Positions 16,964-26,722 of a stretch of DNA of 64,000 nucleotides are shown here, piece after piece. The stretch lies in contig NZ_JAFBFW010000001.1 of the NCBI RefSeq assembly GCF_016909495.1, positions 682,001-746,000 on the forward strand. The letters run 5' to 3'. A model generated the notes under the pieces. It was not told the DNA's origin. It saw only the letters and a list, made by a program, of their open reading frames with translations, and did no database searches. Each line of letters starts with the position of its first letter. Positions within the stretch are counted from its first letter, which is position 1. This DNA is from Pantoea coffeiphila (lineage in GTDB: Bacteria > Pseudomonadota > Gammaproteobacteria > Enterobacterales > Enterobacteriaceae). The translations under genes and the position numbers were made by a program.

Positions 16964-19900
16964 ATGACAAACATTAACGAAACGCCAGACTGGGAAAGCA
17001 GTATCTATCAGATAAAGCGCGGGGATAAGGTTGAAGGTGGTCCGGCCGGACCCGCTAATGTGCAGGCATCACAGCTGGCTAACCGTACCCGGTTTCTTTA
17101 CAACAACCTGATGGAGCTGAAAGCGGCTGTCTATGCCGAGATCCTCATAGCCGCAGATATTGCCGAAGGGATGAGTAAGACGGTGAGCGGACAGTATTTT
17201 CGCGTCTGGCAGGGTGAAAACGGCTACTACTCGTTTATTTATTATTTCAATGATGGTGGAGTCGCACGCCTGGTGGCCGCAGAAGCAAACGGCAAAACGG
17301 TTTTAATGCACGCAGCGGCCAGCGGGCTGACCGTCAGCCAGCCAAATCTGTTCAGCAACGATGTGTCAGACACCAAAGCCCTCCCGCCCGTCAGCGGCGC
17401 TACCGTACTGCCCGTTATTACCCGGCTGAATGGAACGCCCTGCTTTAAAATGAGTACCGCGCCGGGGTCCGTTACCGAATCCGGCGAGACGCTGGGCATA
17501 TTCAGCGCCGATAATTTCCCGTCCGGTTTTATCTCCGGCTCGCTGAGTATCCTCGATGCCGATGCTTCAACGGGAAGTGCGTCGCAGTTGCGCCTGCTGG
17601 TGATGCAGTTCGACTCAGCAGGCAATGAAATTGGCGGCGCGCGAAATACCGTGCGGATTGCCACAACCGAATCGGTCAGCGGCCCTCTTTTTGTCAGTAT
17701 TCCGGGCGCAACCAGGCACGCCTCCTGCGCCAGCGTTGCCCTGTATCTCGGTATCACGACCGGCAACAGTGCGGCTGTGCGTAATGTGTGGTTCCGCGAT
17801 TTACTGATGGCCGACGGCGTTAATCCGTCTTTCCGTCGCCGGGAGCGCGAACAGTCAACCACAGAGCAGATAGTGACCGGACGCGGAGCCGAAACCGTCC
17901 TCTCGCCACCACAGGCCGCAGTTGCACTGGATCAGATACTCAGTGGCCTGGCACAGTCGAACCTGTTCCCGGAGTACGATTTCAGTGCCTACGCCGTCGG
18001 TGATATCCCGGCGGGCTGGGCTAACGTGCAGATAGCGACAGTACAGGGAAAAAAAGTGCTCCGCGCCCTGGCCACCACCACAGCGTCCGCATCCAGTAGC
18101 CCGTCAGTCGATGTGTCTGCGCTGGCCGGTAGCCGGGTGTCGGTTTCCGTCGATATCCTGGCGAAGACCGGCGATCAGGGTGTTACAGGCGGTCTGAACA
18201 ATCTGCGGTTCCGTCTGGCAGCATTTGACAGTGCAGGCGCGCTGATTAACACCGCCTGGCAGAATGCAGAGGGTAACGATGACAATACCGGTCAGTCCGG
18301 CACCGGGTGGCAGTATTACAGCCGTGACGTGCCGCGCTCAGGTATCACGTCGCTGACGCGTCTGAGTGTCGCCCGTGGCGTGGTTATTCCGGCGAATGCG
18401 GCAAAACTTGTTCTCAACGTCTATCGTCGTGGCACCGTAGCCGCGCCGTGCCCGGAGATTATTTTCGACGGGATCGTGATGTCTCCCGGCTATTCTGCCG
18501 TGTTCCTTGCACCGTATCCGTCAGCAGGCCCGACCGCACCGTCATGGCCTGCGACCGACAACCGTCATTTCATGACGGAAGCGCTGACCGGTGAGCTGAT
18601 AAAGCGAAAGAACTTCTGGGATGTGAACAAAAACAGATACCCGGACTCCCGTATGCAGGCGGAAACCGCCGGGGCATATTCAACGCGCTGGGGCAGTCCG
18701 CTGCGTGTCCAGAAAATCAACGGTGTCATGGCGCTACAGGTGCCGGTGGCCGGACTGGTCAATGCTGCTGCCGGGTACAACGACACGCCGATTGATATCA
18801 CCGGATTTACCTCCGGTTTCTTCTCGGCCGCCGTGGATATCATGCTGAAAACCGGTGACCAGGGCGTTAACAGTACAGGCATGAACAACCTTCGCGTGCG
18901 TATCTGGGCAAAGGATGCCAGCGGTGCCCTGATGCTCGATGCCTGGGCGGGCGTCAGCGGCAACGACGACCCGAACAGTGCCGCAGGCGGGTCAGCGCGT
19001 CAGTATTTCACCCGTAACGTAACCCGCGCCGATATCACATCACGCACCCGGATGGTGATCGGGGAAGGCATTCCGATCCCGGCGGGTGCCGTGGCGCTGG
19101 TATTTAATATCCGCGCCGAAAGCACATCGGCAGTGGCCTGCCCGCAGATGCACCCGACCAACTGGCTGCTGCGCGACGGGAAAGACGCGAGCTGGACAGA
19201 TAACGAGGTACAGGCATCAACCGGGACAGGGCTGAAAACGGTCTATGTTGCTCCGGCGGGCAGCGACAGTGCAGACGGCACAGCCGCCTCTCCGTTGAAA
19301 ACCCTCACAGCGGCCATCGCGAAAATCGGCGGAACCGGTACGGTTAACGTGGCTCCAGGCATGTACCCGGGCGAAAGCATCCCACAAAATCTCGTGGGCG
19401 ATTTGCGTATCGTCGGGCTGACCGACAGCGGATTCAACTACCCGGTATTCAGGTTTGGTAATCCCCTGTCAGGCGTGACGAAGCTGGCTGGTTACAACCG
19501 GGTCTATTCTGCACCACTGACCGGCTATGCCGCCGGTACACACCCCGCGTGGATGTGGCAGGACGGCGTACCGGATGAAGACACGCGCGAAACGAAAGTC
19601 AGCCGCATGTCGGAATACATGCGGGGCATGGCGCACCGGCTGGAATGCACAAAAATCTGGCTGACCACGGCGACGGATAAAGCTGCAGCCCTGACAGAGA
19701 TGGACGCCAGCAATTCACCGCTGTGCCGGTGGGTGGAGTCAGAAGGACGTGTGTACTTCACCCTGCCGAATGGCGGCGATGCGACCGCCGCTGGCACTGC
19801 GATTTACGCTCCCACAGGCTGGGCGGCTTTGTTTTCCGGCAGTGCCACCGTCTGGTCGGCCAGCGGGCGCGTCAGTGTCACCGGCATCAAGGTGCGATAC

Positions 19901-20572
19901 GCGACAATCAACACCGTGGGATTCCGTGAGTCGGTACTGACCGACGCTCACAGTCTCGGCTGCCCGCAAAATGGCATGGATATCGGCTGCTGGACGAAAA
20001 TGTACAGCTGCCGCTTTCAGGGGGTGGGGTCATCGAATATCGCCGGGACGTTTGACGGGGTGAACGCGCATAACTTCAGCGTGCTGGAACACCATAACTG
20101 CCTGTTTACGGATAATGTGGATGACGGAATTTCCTGCCATGAAAACTGCTACGAAATCGGCTGGTCGCCTGTGATGGTGGCAAATCTTGGTGGCGGCGGC
20201 ACCCCGGCCTACGGGTGTCAGGCGGTGTACTACTTCCCGTATACCTCGCGTAACGCGTTGCAGATTCGGAAGGTCAACGGCAAGCGGGGTGGTATAGAGT
20301 CACACATGAGCCCGCTAACCTCTGATCCGGGCGTCACCACGTCAGTTACGGTGTATTACGGCATTTCAGATGGAGACTATAACGGGTACTGGTCTGGCGA
20401 TACCGCCGACCCATCAATCAAAGCCACAATGAAATGCATTGGTTGTGTATCTATCGACCCGGTGAATTATGGCTTTGCAGTAACACACATGATGGACTGC
20501 CGACATACCGGCAGCGGAACACCCCGTAAGCCGGGCACCAATGCACCGGTCAACACCAGCATCGTTAACTGA
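16964..20572 (+). CDS. Large tailspike/tail fibre with beta-helix domain
   Basis: 1202 aa. Residues 1 to about 110 look like a baseplate-anchoring domain (GDKVEGGPAGPANVQASQLANRTRFL). Three related jelly-roll-like modules follow: about 125-285, 333-508 and 551-738. Modules 2 and 3 share KTGDQGV, NNLR, F/KDSAGAL, GNDD, and the pattern V.IPA.A..LV.N. From about residue 758 (TVYVAPAGSDSADGTAASPLKTL) the protein reads as a right-handed parallel beta-helix with many Asn/Gly/His turns, common to polysaccharide-degrading tailspikes. A capsule or exopolysaccharide receptor and depolymerase is inferred. It stands where P2 has H, but without the gpH N-terminus, which is on the next gene. Confidence 0.8.
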   Translation: MTNINETPDWESSIYQIKRGDKVEGGPAGPANVQASQLANRTRFLYNNLMELKAAVYAEILIAADIAEGMSKTVSGQYFRVWQGENGYYSFIYYFNDGGVARLVAAEANGKTVLMHAAASGLTVSQPNLFSNDVSDTKALPPVSGATVLPVITRLNGTPCFKMSTAPGSVTESGETLGIFSADNFPSGFISGSLSILDADASTGSASQLRLLVMQFDSAGNEIGGARNTVRIATTESVSGPLFVSIPGATRHASCASVALYLGITTGNSAAVRNVWFRDLLMADGVNPSFRRREREQSTTEQIVTGRGAETVLSPPQAAVALDQILSGLAQSNLFPEYDFSAYAVGDIPAGWANVQIATVQGKKVLRALATTTASASSSPSVDVSALAGSRVSVSVDILAKTGDQGVTGGLNNLRFRLAAFDSAGALINTAWQNAEGNDDNTGQSGTGWQYYSRDVPRSGITSLTRLSVARGVVIPANAAKLVLNVYRRGTVAAPCPEIIFDGIVMSPGYSAVFLAPYPSAGPTAPSWPATDNRHFMTEALTGELIKRKNFWDVNKNRYPDSRMQAETAGAYSTRWGSPLRVQKINGVMALQVPVAGLVNAAAGYNDTPIDITGFTSGFFSAAVDIMLKTGDQGVNSTGMNNLRVRIWAKDASGALMLDAWAGVSGNDDPNSAAGGSARQYFTRNVTRADITSRTRMVIGEGIPIPAGAVALVFNIRAESTSAVACPQMHPTNWLLRDGKDASWTDNEVQASTGTGLKTVYVAPAGSDSADGTAASPLKTLTAAIAKIGGTGTVNVAPGMYPGESIPQNLVGDLRIVGLTDSGFNYPVFRFGNPLSGVTKLAGYNRVYSAPLTGYAAGTHPAWMWQDGVPDEDTRETKVSRMSEYMRGMAHRLECTKIWLTTATDKAAALTEMDASNSPLCRWVESEGRVYFTLPNGGDATAAGTAIYAPTGWAALFSGSATVWSASGRVSVTGIKVRYATINTVGFRESVLTDAHSLGCPQNGMDIGCWTKMYSCRFQGVGSSNIAGTFDGVNAHNFSVLEHHNCLFTDNVDDGISCHENCYEIGWSPVMVANLGGGGTPAYGCQAVYYFPYTSRNALQIRKVNGKRGGIESHMSPLTSDPGVTTSVTVYYGISDGDYNGYWSGDTADPSIKATMKCIGCVSIDPVNYGFAVTHMMDCRHTGSGTPRKPGTNAPVNTSIVN

Positions 20573-20587
20573 GCAGTGGGAGATATC

Positions 20588-21682
20588 ATGGAAACGAGGA
20601 AGTATTTCGCCACGCTCACCCTCGCCGGAGTGGCCGCACTGGCACAGGCGGCACTGTCGGGGGAGACAGTTGGCTTTACTGAAATGGCCGTGGGTGACGG
20701 TGGCGGAACGCTACCAACCCCGACGCCTGAACAGGTCGGGCTGATTAACGAGTGTTATCGCGCGCAACTTAACCGCCTGGTGATTGCCGATCAGGGTAAC
20801 AATATCATTCGCGCGGAAATGATTATTCCGCCACAAGCAGGAGGTTTCTGGCTTCGCGAGACGGCACTGTTCGACGAAAACGGGATTTGTCTGGCGGTGG
20901 CCAATATGGCCCCCACGTACAAACCGCTTCTGTCCGAAGGTTCCGGGCGAATGCAGGCGGTGAATATCTGGATCGCGGTCAGCAGCACTGAGAACGTGGA
21001 GCTGAAAGCCGATCCGTCAGTCATTCTGGCCTCTGTGGATGAAGTCAATCGCGCTAAAAATGAAGTGAAAGATTACACTGACGACGAGATTAGCGCGCTG
21101 GACGCCAGCCTGAAAACCCTGATCAGCGAAGCTGTTTCAGAGGCGATAACTAATGCTAAGCGTGATTTCTGGGAAGAAGAAAACCCTAAAGGCACGGTGC
21201 GATTTTTCGCGCAGAAGGTGGACCCGAATGAACTGTATCCGTGGTCTACGTGGGTTTATACCGGCGAGAACAAATCCATCCGTGTAGGCAAAGCTGACGG
21301 CACCAACGTCGGCCAGACCGGCGGCAGCGATACCGTGACAATCAAACGTGAAAACCTGCCAGCGGAAACGCTCGATGTTTCAGGCAAAGCGGCGTCTGTC
21401 GAACTCAACGACGTGGAAACCACGGGGGCAGGTGGCGCAGAGTTCAACGTGTATCGTTTTGGTCAGGAAGGTCGGGAAAACTCTATCGCACCGTTCTCAC
21501 TGGATGACGTGGATATGGGCGATATCCCTGTACCCGTGGAGATCCAGCCCCATAAACACACCATCAGCCTGACGGTCCCCGAACGAGATGTTAGCGGTAA
21601 AACCGAGGCGCTCGGCCAGGGTAAAACGATAAGCATCGTTGAGGAACACACCCTGTTCATGTGCTGGGCGCGAACCGCGTAA
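20588..21682 (+). CDS. Tail fibre protein with gpH N-terminal domain
   Basis: 364 aa from the ATG at 20588 (METRKYFATLTLAGVAAL). Residues 1 to about 150 match the N-terminal attachment domain of P2 gpH (YFATLT..G.A.LA.A...G..V.FTEMAVGDG, then AEMIIPPQAGGFWLRETALFD). The middle (about 150-205) is helical. The C-terminus (FWEEENPKGTVRFF, then PHKHTI and ending in MCWARTA) resembles short tail-fibre tips with an HxH metal site. No tail-fibre chaperone (gpG) follows. The phage therefore appears to carry two receptor-binding proteins, spike and fibre (inference). Confidence 0.85.
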   Translation: METRKYFATLTLAGVAALAQAALSGETVGFTEMAVGDGGGTLPTPTPEQVGLINECYRAQLNRLVIADQGNNIIRAEMIIPPQAGGFWLRETALFDENGICLAVANMAPTYKPLLSEGSGRMQAVNIWIAVSSTENVELKADPSVILASVDEVNRAKNEVKDYTDDEISALDASLKTLISEAVSEAITNAKRDFWEEENPKGTVRFFAQKVDPNELYPWSTWVYTGENKSIRVGKADGTNVGQTGGSDTVTIKRENLPAETLDVSGKAASVELNDVETTGAGGAEFNVYRFGQEGRENSIAPFSLDDVDMGDIPVPVEIQPHKHTISLTVPERDVSGKTEALGQGKTISIVEEHTLFMCWARTA

Positions 21683-21728
21683 AAGCTAGCTGCAGTATGG
21701 TTAAAAATGGCAGTGCTGCAGCCAGAAG

Positions 21729-21753
21729 AAAGCCCCTGAAGCGGGGCTTTTTT
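21729..21753 (+). terminator. Rho-independent terminator after the tail fibre genes
   Basis: AAAGCCCC-tgaa-GCGGGGCTTTTTT forms a GC-rich hairpin followed by a T-run. The rest of the 21683-21961 stretch shows no gene. Confidence 0.8.
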
Positions 21754-21961
21754 ATTGCTCAGAACAGGCTATTAACTGTATCAGCTCAAACTTAAATTGA
21801 CAGGTTTAGCAGGTAAAGCATCATTAAATCTGACAGTCTGCTTTTAAGCGAGGAGCGGACTGAACCTTAAGTTATGGTCGGATAATATTACAATACAACA
21901 TTTCACCAACGGCTTTGTTGTCTGGTGAATTCGCAATAATTTATTCTTACATTCGTCGCCG

Positions 21962-23269
21962 TTAAAATCCGTATAAAAAATGCACTGGGTTTTGTCGAGA
22001 AGCATTATAAACAACGCTTTTTTCATCATTCAAATCATCTAAAACAAACTGACTGGGATGCTTTAATGTAGGAGTGGCGCATTGAATAAAATAAGCTGGC
22101 TTGATCTTCTTAGTATGTCCTTTCTCCCAGCAATCGGCAGAACCATGATGAGGAATCTGAAATAATCCGCAATTCATCCATCGATCAGCGCCCAAATGAG
22201 ACTTGAAATCATCCAAAACAGGGGTTGTGAGATTAATGTCTCCTGTAAATATCAAACCAGCAGAATGAATTTCGTAGCTTTGGTGATATAGAGTGAATAT
22301 GGGATAGTGAGTATGTAGTGTCATTTTAGGTGAAGCATACATGCATAAAGAAATGTTGTTCTTCGCTTTGCTAGTACTGCCAAAATGTTTCTGGTAGCAA
22401 GTCTTGAGCGTTTCCCTCCACTTTGCATCTAGGCTAGATTTTACACTCTGGTGTAGGTTTATACTCTCAATTGTCTGTTGTATATCGTTCTTAGCATCGG
22501 CAAGTTTAACATGAGATTTGCTTGCATAAAGCTCCCCGTTTTTTTCATATACAAGATTGAGTTTTTTAAATGTTTTTTCGGCATTATAAAATATAAACTC
22601 AAACACACCACTGAGTGCACCAATAGGTTGCATGTGGGTAATTTTTGATAGTTTTATTCCGCTACTATTGATTGGCCTTCCCAAATCAAAAAAAACATTA
22701 TCGAACGCATCATTTATACTTCTTTCTTGTTCTGGAAGGTTTAAATCCTCTGAATCACCTCGTAGTATTAAAGGCTCGTCAAGAATTTTTGGAAAAGGTT
22801 TAGGGGTTTTCGGTTCATCAGAATCCTCAGGACCTCCGTTGCCTTGTACTAATATTATTTTTTCAACCCGATCTGACAGCTCGTTATTATATAACCATAA
22901 CGCTGGATTTAACTGAAAAAGTGCGACAGAAGCTGATACTCCATGGGACCCATTTACAGATATTTCCCTAACGGTCTGAGTCCAGTCGCTATAGGGGAGG
23001 ACTAATCTCTTTATTGTGTGCTTTTTTAATAGAGTTAATAATCCATTAACATGGTCATCGTCAAAATGAGAAATGACCATCATATCTATACTATCACCGT
23101 CATTGAACTCCAAATAAGATGAGTCAATTATTTTATTTATGGTGCTTTCACTGGTAGAGCCACAGTCATAACCCCAATTGAATTCCCTGCCATCTATACC
23201 TCTAATTTTTGAAGTGAAAAAAGTGCCATTTCCTACTGCGTGAAAACAACCTGACAATATGTTGAACAT
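21962..23269 (-). CDS. Metallo-beta-lactamase-fold hydrolase, prophage cargo
   Basis: 435 aa. Metal-binding motif SHFDDDHVNG (His68, Asp70, Asp72, His73), a second motif LIFTGD (Asp344), then PHHGS (His374/His375) and KHPSQ (His404). This set and order is that of ComEC-like MBL hydrolases, often nucleases or phosphodiesterases. Residues about 130-330 form a long insertion with no known domain. The gene is AT-rich and lies between tail fibre and gpU, corresponding to the P2 fun(Z) cargo position. It is read in the same direction as the FI-to-U block, 200 bases downstream, separated by a hairpin. Single-gene defence or exclusion factor is inference; the substrate is unknown. Confidence 0.78.
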   Translation of the reverse strand: MFNILSGCFHAVGNGTFFTSKIRGIDGREFNWGYDCGSTSESTINKIIDSSYLEFNDGDSIDMMVISHFDDDHVNGLLTLLKKHTIKRLVLPYSDWTQTVREISVNGSHGVSASVALFQLNPALWLYNNELSDRVEKIILVQGNGGPEDSDEPKTPKPFPKILDEPLILRGDSEDLNLPEQERSINDAFDNVFFDLGRPINSSGIKLSKITHMQPIGALSGVFEFIFYNAEKTFKKLNLVYEKNGELYASKSHVKLADAKNDIQQTIESINLHQSVKSSLDAKWRETLKTCYQKHFGSTSKAKNNISLCMYASPKMTLHTHYPIFTLYHQSYEIHSAGLIFTGDINLTTPVLDDFKSHLGADRWMNCGLFQIPHHGSADCWEKGHTKKIKPAYFIQCATPTLKHPSQFVLDDLNDEKSVVYNASRQNPVHFLYGF

Positions 23270-23405
23270 TATTTCATCCCCTTAAGTAAAATTTTAGCTC
23301 CAATACGCCATGACAGTAAAATATCATCACTCTCATTTGTTTCAACATACATTGTGGTTTTTGCTGACGAACCTATACGCGCTGATGCTTACAAAATCCG
23401 CTTCT

Positions 23406-23445
23406 GGCACAGAGCCGCCTGTCAAATTAGATTCAGCTCTGTGCC
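23406..23445 (-). terminator. Hairpin between U and the MBL gene
   Basis: A perfect 10-bp dyad, GGCACAGAGC and GCTCTGTGCC, with a 20-base loop lies just beyond the gpU stop. It probably ends the FI-U transcript and separates it from the cargo gene. The AT-rich 23270-23400 stretch is the likely promoter region of the cargo. Confidence 0.5.
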
Positions 23446-23470
23446 TTAGATTTGTCGGGTCAAGTCTTAG

Positions 23471-23956
23471 CTAAAAAATGTTAACCGAATCAGAAACCGA
23501 GTTAACGGCTTTCATCGCGCTGGTTTTCAGATCATTCAGCACGTCACTGACGGATGAGGATTGCAGCTTTTCACGGAAGTCGGCGTCAACACGACTGAGA
23601 CTCAGGGTAAACTCTATTTTCTTCGGGTTCCCGTAGCGGTCAAACTCCGATTTTCCCCGCTCCAGCGCCGTCATGACGTACATACCGTAAATCAGCCCAA
23701 CACCATCAATCAGCGGCCACGGCCGCCCGGAAAAACCGATACTGTTCAGCGCTGCCAGCGAGAGATTGCCGCCGGTGATCTCAGGATACAGTACCCCCTC
23801 CAGGGTAACGGTATCATCACCCGGGCCGATATACTGCCAGCCCGCCGACGCATTCACTCTGTCGTTTTTGACATGCCGCCATGACTGCGAATGCTGCAAC
23901 GACTGATAAGGGACGGTGCGCAGTGTAAAAACGAACATCCCGTAAACCATCATCAT
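23471..23956 (-). CDS. U: Tail protein gpU
   Basis: 161 aa (P2 gpU 159). Family start MVYGMFVFTLRTVPYQSLQHSQSWRH and block GFSGRPWPLIDGVGLIYGMYV. It is a tail terminator/baseplate-associated protein needed for tail assembly. Last gene of the minus-strand FI-FII-E-T-U block; in P2 it precedes D on the same strand, whereas here it faces away from D. Confidence 0.93.
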   Translation of the reverse strand: MMMVYGMFVFTLRTVPYQSLQHSQSWRHVKNDRVNASAGWQYIGPGDDTVTLEGVLYPEITGGNLSLAALNSIGFSGRPWPLIDGVGLIYGMYVMTALERGKSEFDRYGNPKKIEFTLSLSRVDADFREKLQSSSVSDVLNDLKTSAMKAVNSVSDSVNIF

Positions 23957-23968
23957 AAAATCATCCCC

Positions 23969-26722
23969 TTATTCCCTGTCACGGAAAGAACCACGGTTAG
24001 ATCTGCGGGTGCTGGCCATCTCTTCGCGAATAGCCTTGCGTGCCATTTTTTCCAGCTCCTGCAGCGAGTATTTTCCAGCATCCTGAAAAATTATCTGGAT
24101 GATCGGCGCGGCACCTGCTGAAGCGGAAACCGGCACCGCAGCTGGCCGTTCTGTTGCACTCGGTACAGACAGAACGCCGCCCGCCGCCGCAGCTGAAACA
24201 CGCGGCACTGGCTGCGGTATTACACGTGCCTCCTGGTATGCCCCGCGCAACGCCAGCGCCTGCGGCAGATTTTTAAACACGATATCGCCGGGGCCGATTT
24301 TCTTTGTGTTATCAGCGGTGGCTTTCGTGTTGTCGGCTATCTTGCTGAGTTTTTTGTTTGTATCAGAATTTGCCCCGGTCAGGACACCACCAGGCGGCTG
24401 AAGCGGGCCAACAAATCCAGTCGGTCCGTCAGGCTTTTTCGGATTGATGGCCGCCAAATCACCCTGAAGAAGTGCGATCCTTCCCTGCAAGGTTGCTGAT
24501 GCCTGCGCCTCTTCAATTTTCCTGCGGGCGCGCTCCGCCTCGTCTGGCAATACGCCCAGTTTCTCCAGAATCCAGCCCAGCACATCAAGCAGCATCCGTG
24601 CCGGTGTAAGCACTAGTTGCAATGCACCACCGATTACATTGCCGAACGTCTCACCGGCGCTGGCGCATTTATCCAGGGTTTCTTTGCTGGCTTCCATCGG
24701 GGTGAGTAGACTCTTGAACCACTCCCACGCGGTTTTTATCGCATCACCAATGGCGGAAAATATCGGCGCAAACGGGGCCAGTGCGTCCCTGACCGGTGCC
24801 AGTGCCTGCCAGACACCTGTGAAGAACCCGCCAAAGAATGCCTTTATCGGCTCCCAGTATTTCCAGATAAGCAGACCGGCGGCGATGAACGCGGCGGCTA
24901 TCAGTCCCGGAACGCCCAGCAGACCGGAAAGAATGGTGCGCAGGCCAGTCAGCGTCAGATTCAGCGTCGCAATGTTGGTGCCCGCGGTAACACTGGAAAG
25001 CCCCATCATGCCGATAGCCAGCCTGAGCTTTGCAAACGGGCCGAGAATGAAGGAAGCCGCAAGGCTGGCAATGCCGATAACACCAACCAGTGCGACGAGC
25101 GCGCCCGCAGCAACGAGCAGCCCCTGTGTAAGCTGCGGGTGCTCTTTCATCCAGGCCTGCGTACTGGTGACGGCGGATGTAATACCCTGCACCAGTTGCC
25201 TGAGCATGCCATCCAGACTCGCCATCGCACCGGTGCGCAGGCTGTTAAAAGCGCCGCCGAGTTTGCCAATATCACCGGCCAGGTTATCACGCAGCGTGTC
25301 GCCAACTTTATCGGCGCTACCGCGTGTATCGCCCATCTGATCGGACACATTCGCCAGGGCAGAAAGGAACGCCGGGATCTGGTCTACGGAAAGATCTTCA
25401 ATCGGCGTGCCGAACAGCGAGATAGCCGCATTGGCGCGCGTGGCAGGGTCCTGAATTTTCAGCAGCCCCTGCGCTGTTTTCTGCATCGCCACCCGCGCAC
25501 TGTCACCTCCTTTCGCGATCGAGGATGACATGGATGCTGCGTTAAGCCCGATTTCCTCATAGGCTTTCACGCTGTTCTTTGACATATCGGAGCCACGGAT
25601 CGAAAACTCCTTGATCGCGTCCCCGGTTTTATCCAGCGCAAACTTGCCCTGCTTCGACATATTGACCAGCAGCGACATCGCTTCAGCGCCTGTGAAGCCC
25701 ATATTGCGAAAGTGCGTGGAGTATTCGTGCAGGATTTCCGGCAGCTCGCCGCGCATCTGCGTTGAAACGCGCTGCATGCCTGCGGTGATCAGGTCCATGG
25801 CTTCATCGCTGTTACGCGCGAGGCCATTTTTCATCATGATCCCGGCCATCTGGATATTTTCCGTCATATCCCCGCCGAACACTTTCTGCATATCCATCGC
25901 TTTCCGGGATATGCGCGTCAGTTCGTCGTCTCCCACTTCGCCCAGCGCACCCAACGTGCTGCGCACTGCTGCAACGGACTCCGCGATACGATTGAGGTCA
26001 TTGCTGACGCCTGAGCCGTTCAGATCCTGAATGATTTTTGAGTACCGGTCGCTGCCTGCCACACCTTCGCCATTCTGTGCAGCGATGACGGACGCGTGCT
26101 GCTGTGTTTCCACCTCCGGTGCCATCAGACGCGCGCCCAGATAACCCGCCCCCGCAGCACCTGCCACGGCCATCGCGCCAGCGCCACGCATTTTCCCTGC
26201 CACCTGCTGCGCACGGTCATAGCGCAGTCGCGCCTGCGTCACAGCGGCCAGCTGTCGTCGCTCCCGTTCCAGCGTCTGATTAAACTGCTCCAGCCGTCGT
26301 CGTGCGCTTTCCGTTGTCGCCGCGCCGCCAGCCAGGGACACACCGTGACGGCGTAGCGCCTCAGAGGCCAGGCGCAGGCCGTTTACCTCTGAATCACGCT
26401 TAGCCTTGAGCCTGTCCAGCTGCGCTGCCAGGTTCGTCATCTGGCGTCGCTGCTTATCCGTAAGCGCGACACCGGACTGCTGCGCCCGCTGTAACCCCTC
26501 CAGCGTGTTGCTGGTTTCATCAATTTTGCGGGAGGTCTTCTGGACGTTGTCACGAAGCCGGTTAAACGCCACGGACTGGCGCTCCACCTCTCTGACGGCG
26601 TTTTGTGTGGATTTGAGTGATTCAGAAAGACGGCCAGCAGCAGCGCTGGCCGCATTCACGGGGCGGGATAGCCTGTCAATTGCACTGAACGCAACGCGAA
26701 TACTAAGATCCATCGTCGTCAT
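23969..26722 (-). CDS. T: Tail tape-measure protein gpT
   Basis: 917 aa (P2 gpT 815). It sets tail length and probably helps DNA enter the cell. A long coiled-coil N-terminus (residues about 25-170) and TP901-type tape-measure core are followed by a hydrophobic pair of segments near residues 520-560 and 600-640 (LLVAAGALVALVGVIGIASL and PGLIAAAFIAAGLLIWKYW). Its start lies inside the E' reading frame (20-base overlap), the usual P2 arrangement. Confidence 0.94.
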   Translation of the reverse strand: MTTMDLSIRVAFSAIDRLSRPVNAASAAAGRLSESLKSTQNAVREVERQSVAFNRLRDNVQKTSRKIDETSNTLEGLQRAQQSGVALTDKQRRQMTNLAAQLDRLKAKRDSEVNGLRLASEALRRHGVSLAGGAATTESARRRLEQFNQTLERERRQLAAVTQARLRYDRAQQVAGKMRGAGAMAVAGAAGAGYLGARLMAPEVETQQHASVIAAQNGEGVAGSDRYSKIIQDLNGSGVSNDLNRIAESVAAVRSTLGALGEVGDDELTRISRKAMDMQKVFGGDMTENIQMAGIMMKNGLARNSDEAMDLITAGMQRVSTQMRGELPEILHEYSTHFRNMGFTGAEAMSLLVNMSKQGKFALDKTGDAIKEFSIRGSDMSKNSVKAYEEIGLNAASMSSSIAKGGDSARVAMQKTAQGLLKIQDPATRANAAISLFGTPIEDLSVDQIPAFLSALANVSDQMGDTRGSADKVGDTLRDNLAGDIGKLGGAFNSLRTGAMASLDGMLRQLVQGITSAVTSTQAWMKEHPQLTQGLLVAAGALVALVGVIGIASLAASFILGPFAKLRLAIGMMGLSSVTAGTNIATLNLTLTGLRTILSGLLGVPGLIAAAFIAAGLLIWKYWEPIKAFFGGFFTGVWQALAPVRDALAPFAPIFSAIGDAIKTAWEWFKSLLTPMEASKETLDKCASAGETFGNVIGGALQLVLTPARMLLDVLGWILEKLGVLPDEAERARRKIEEAQASATLQGRIALLQGDLAAINPKKPDGPTGFVGPLQPPGGVLTGANSDTNKKLSKIADNTKATADNTKKIGPGDIVFKNLPQALALRGAYQEARVIPQPVPRVSAAAAGGVLSVPSATERPAAVPVSASAGAAPIIQIIFQDAGKYSLQELEKMARKAIREEMASTRRSNRGSFRDRE

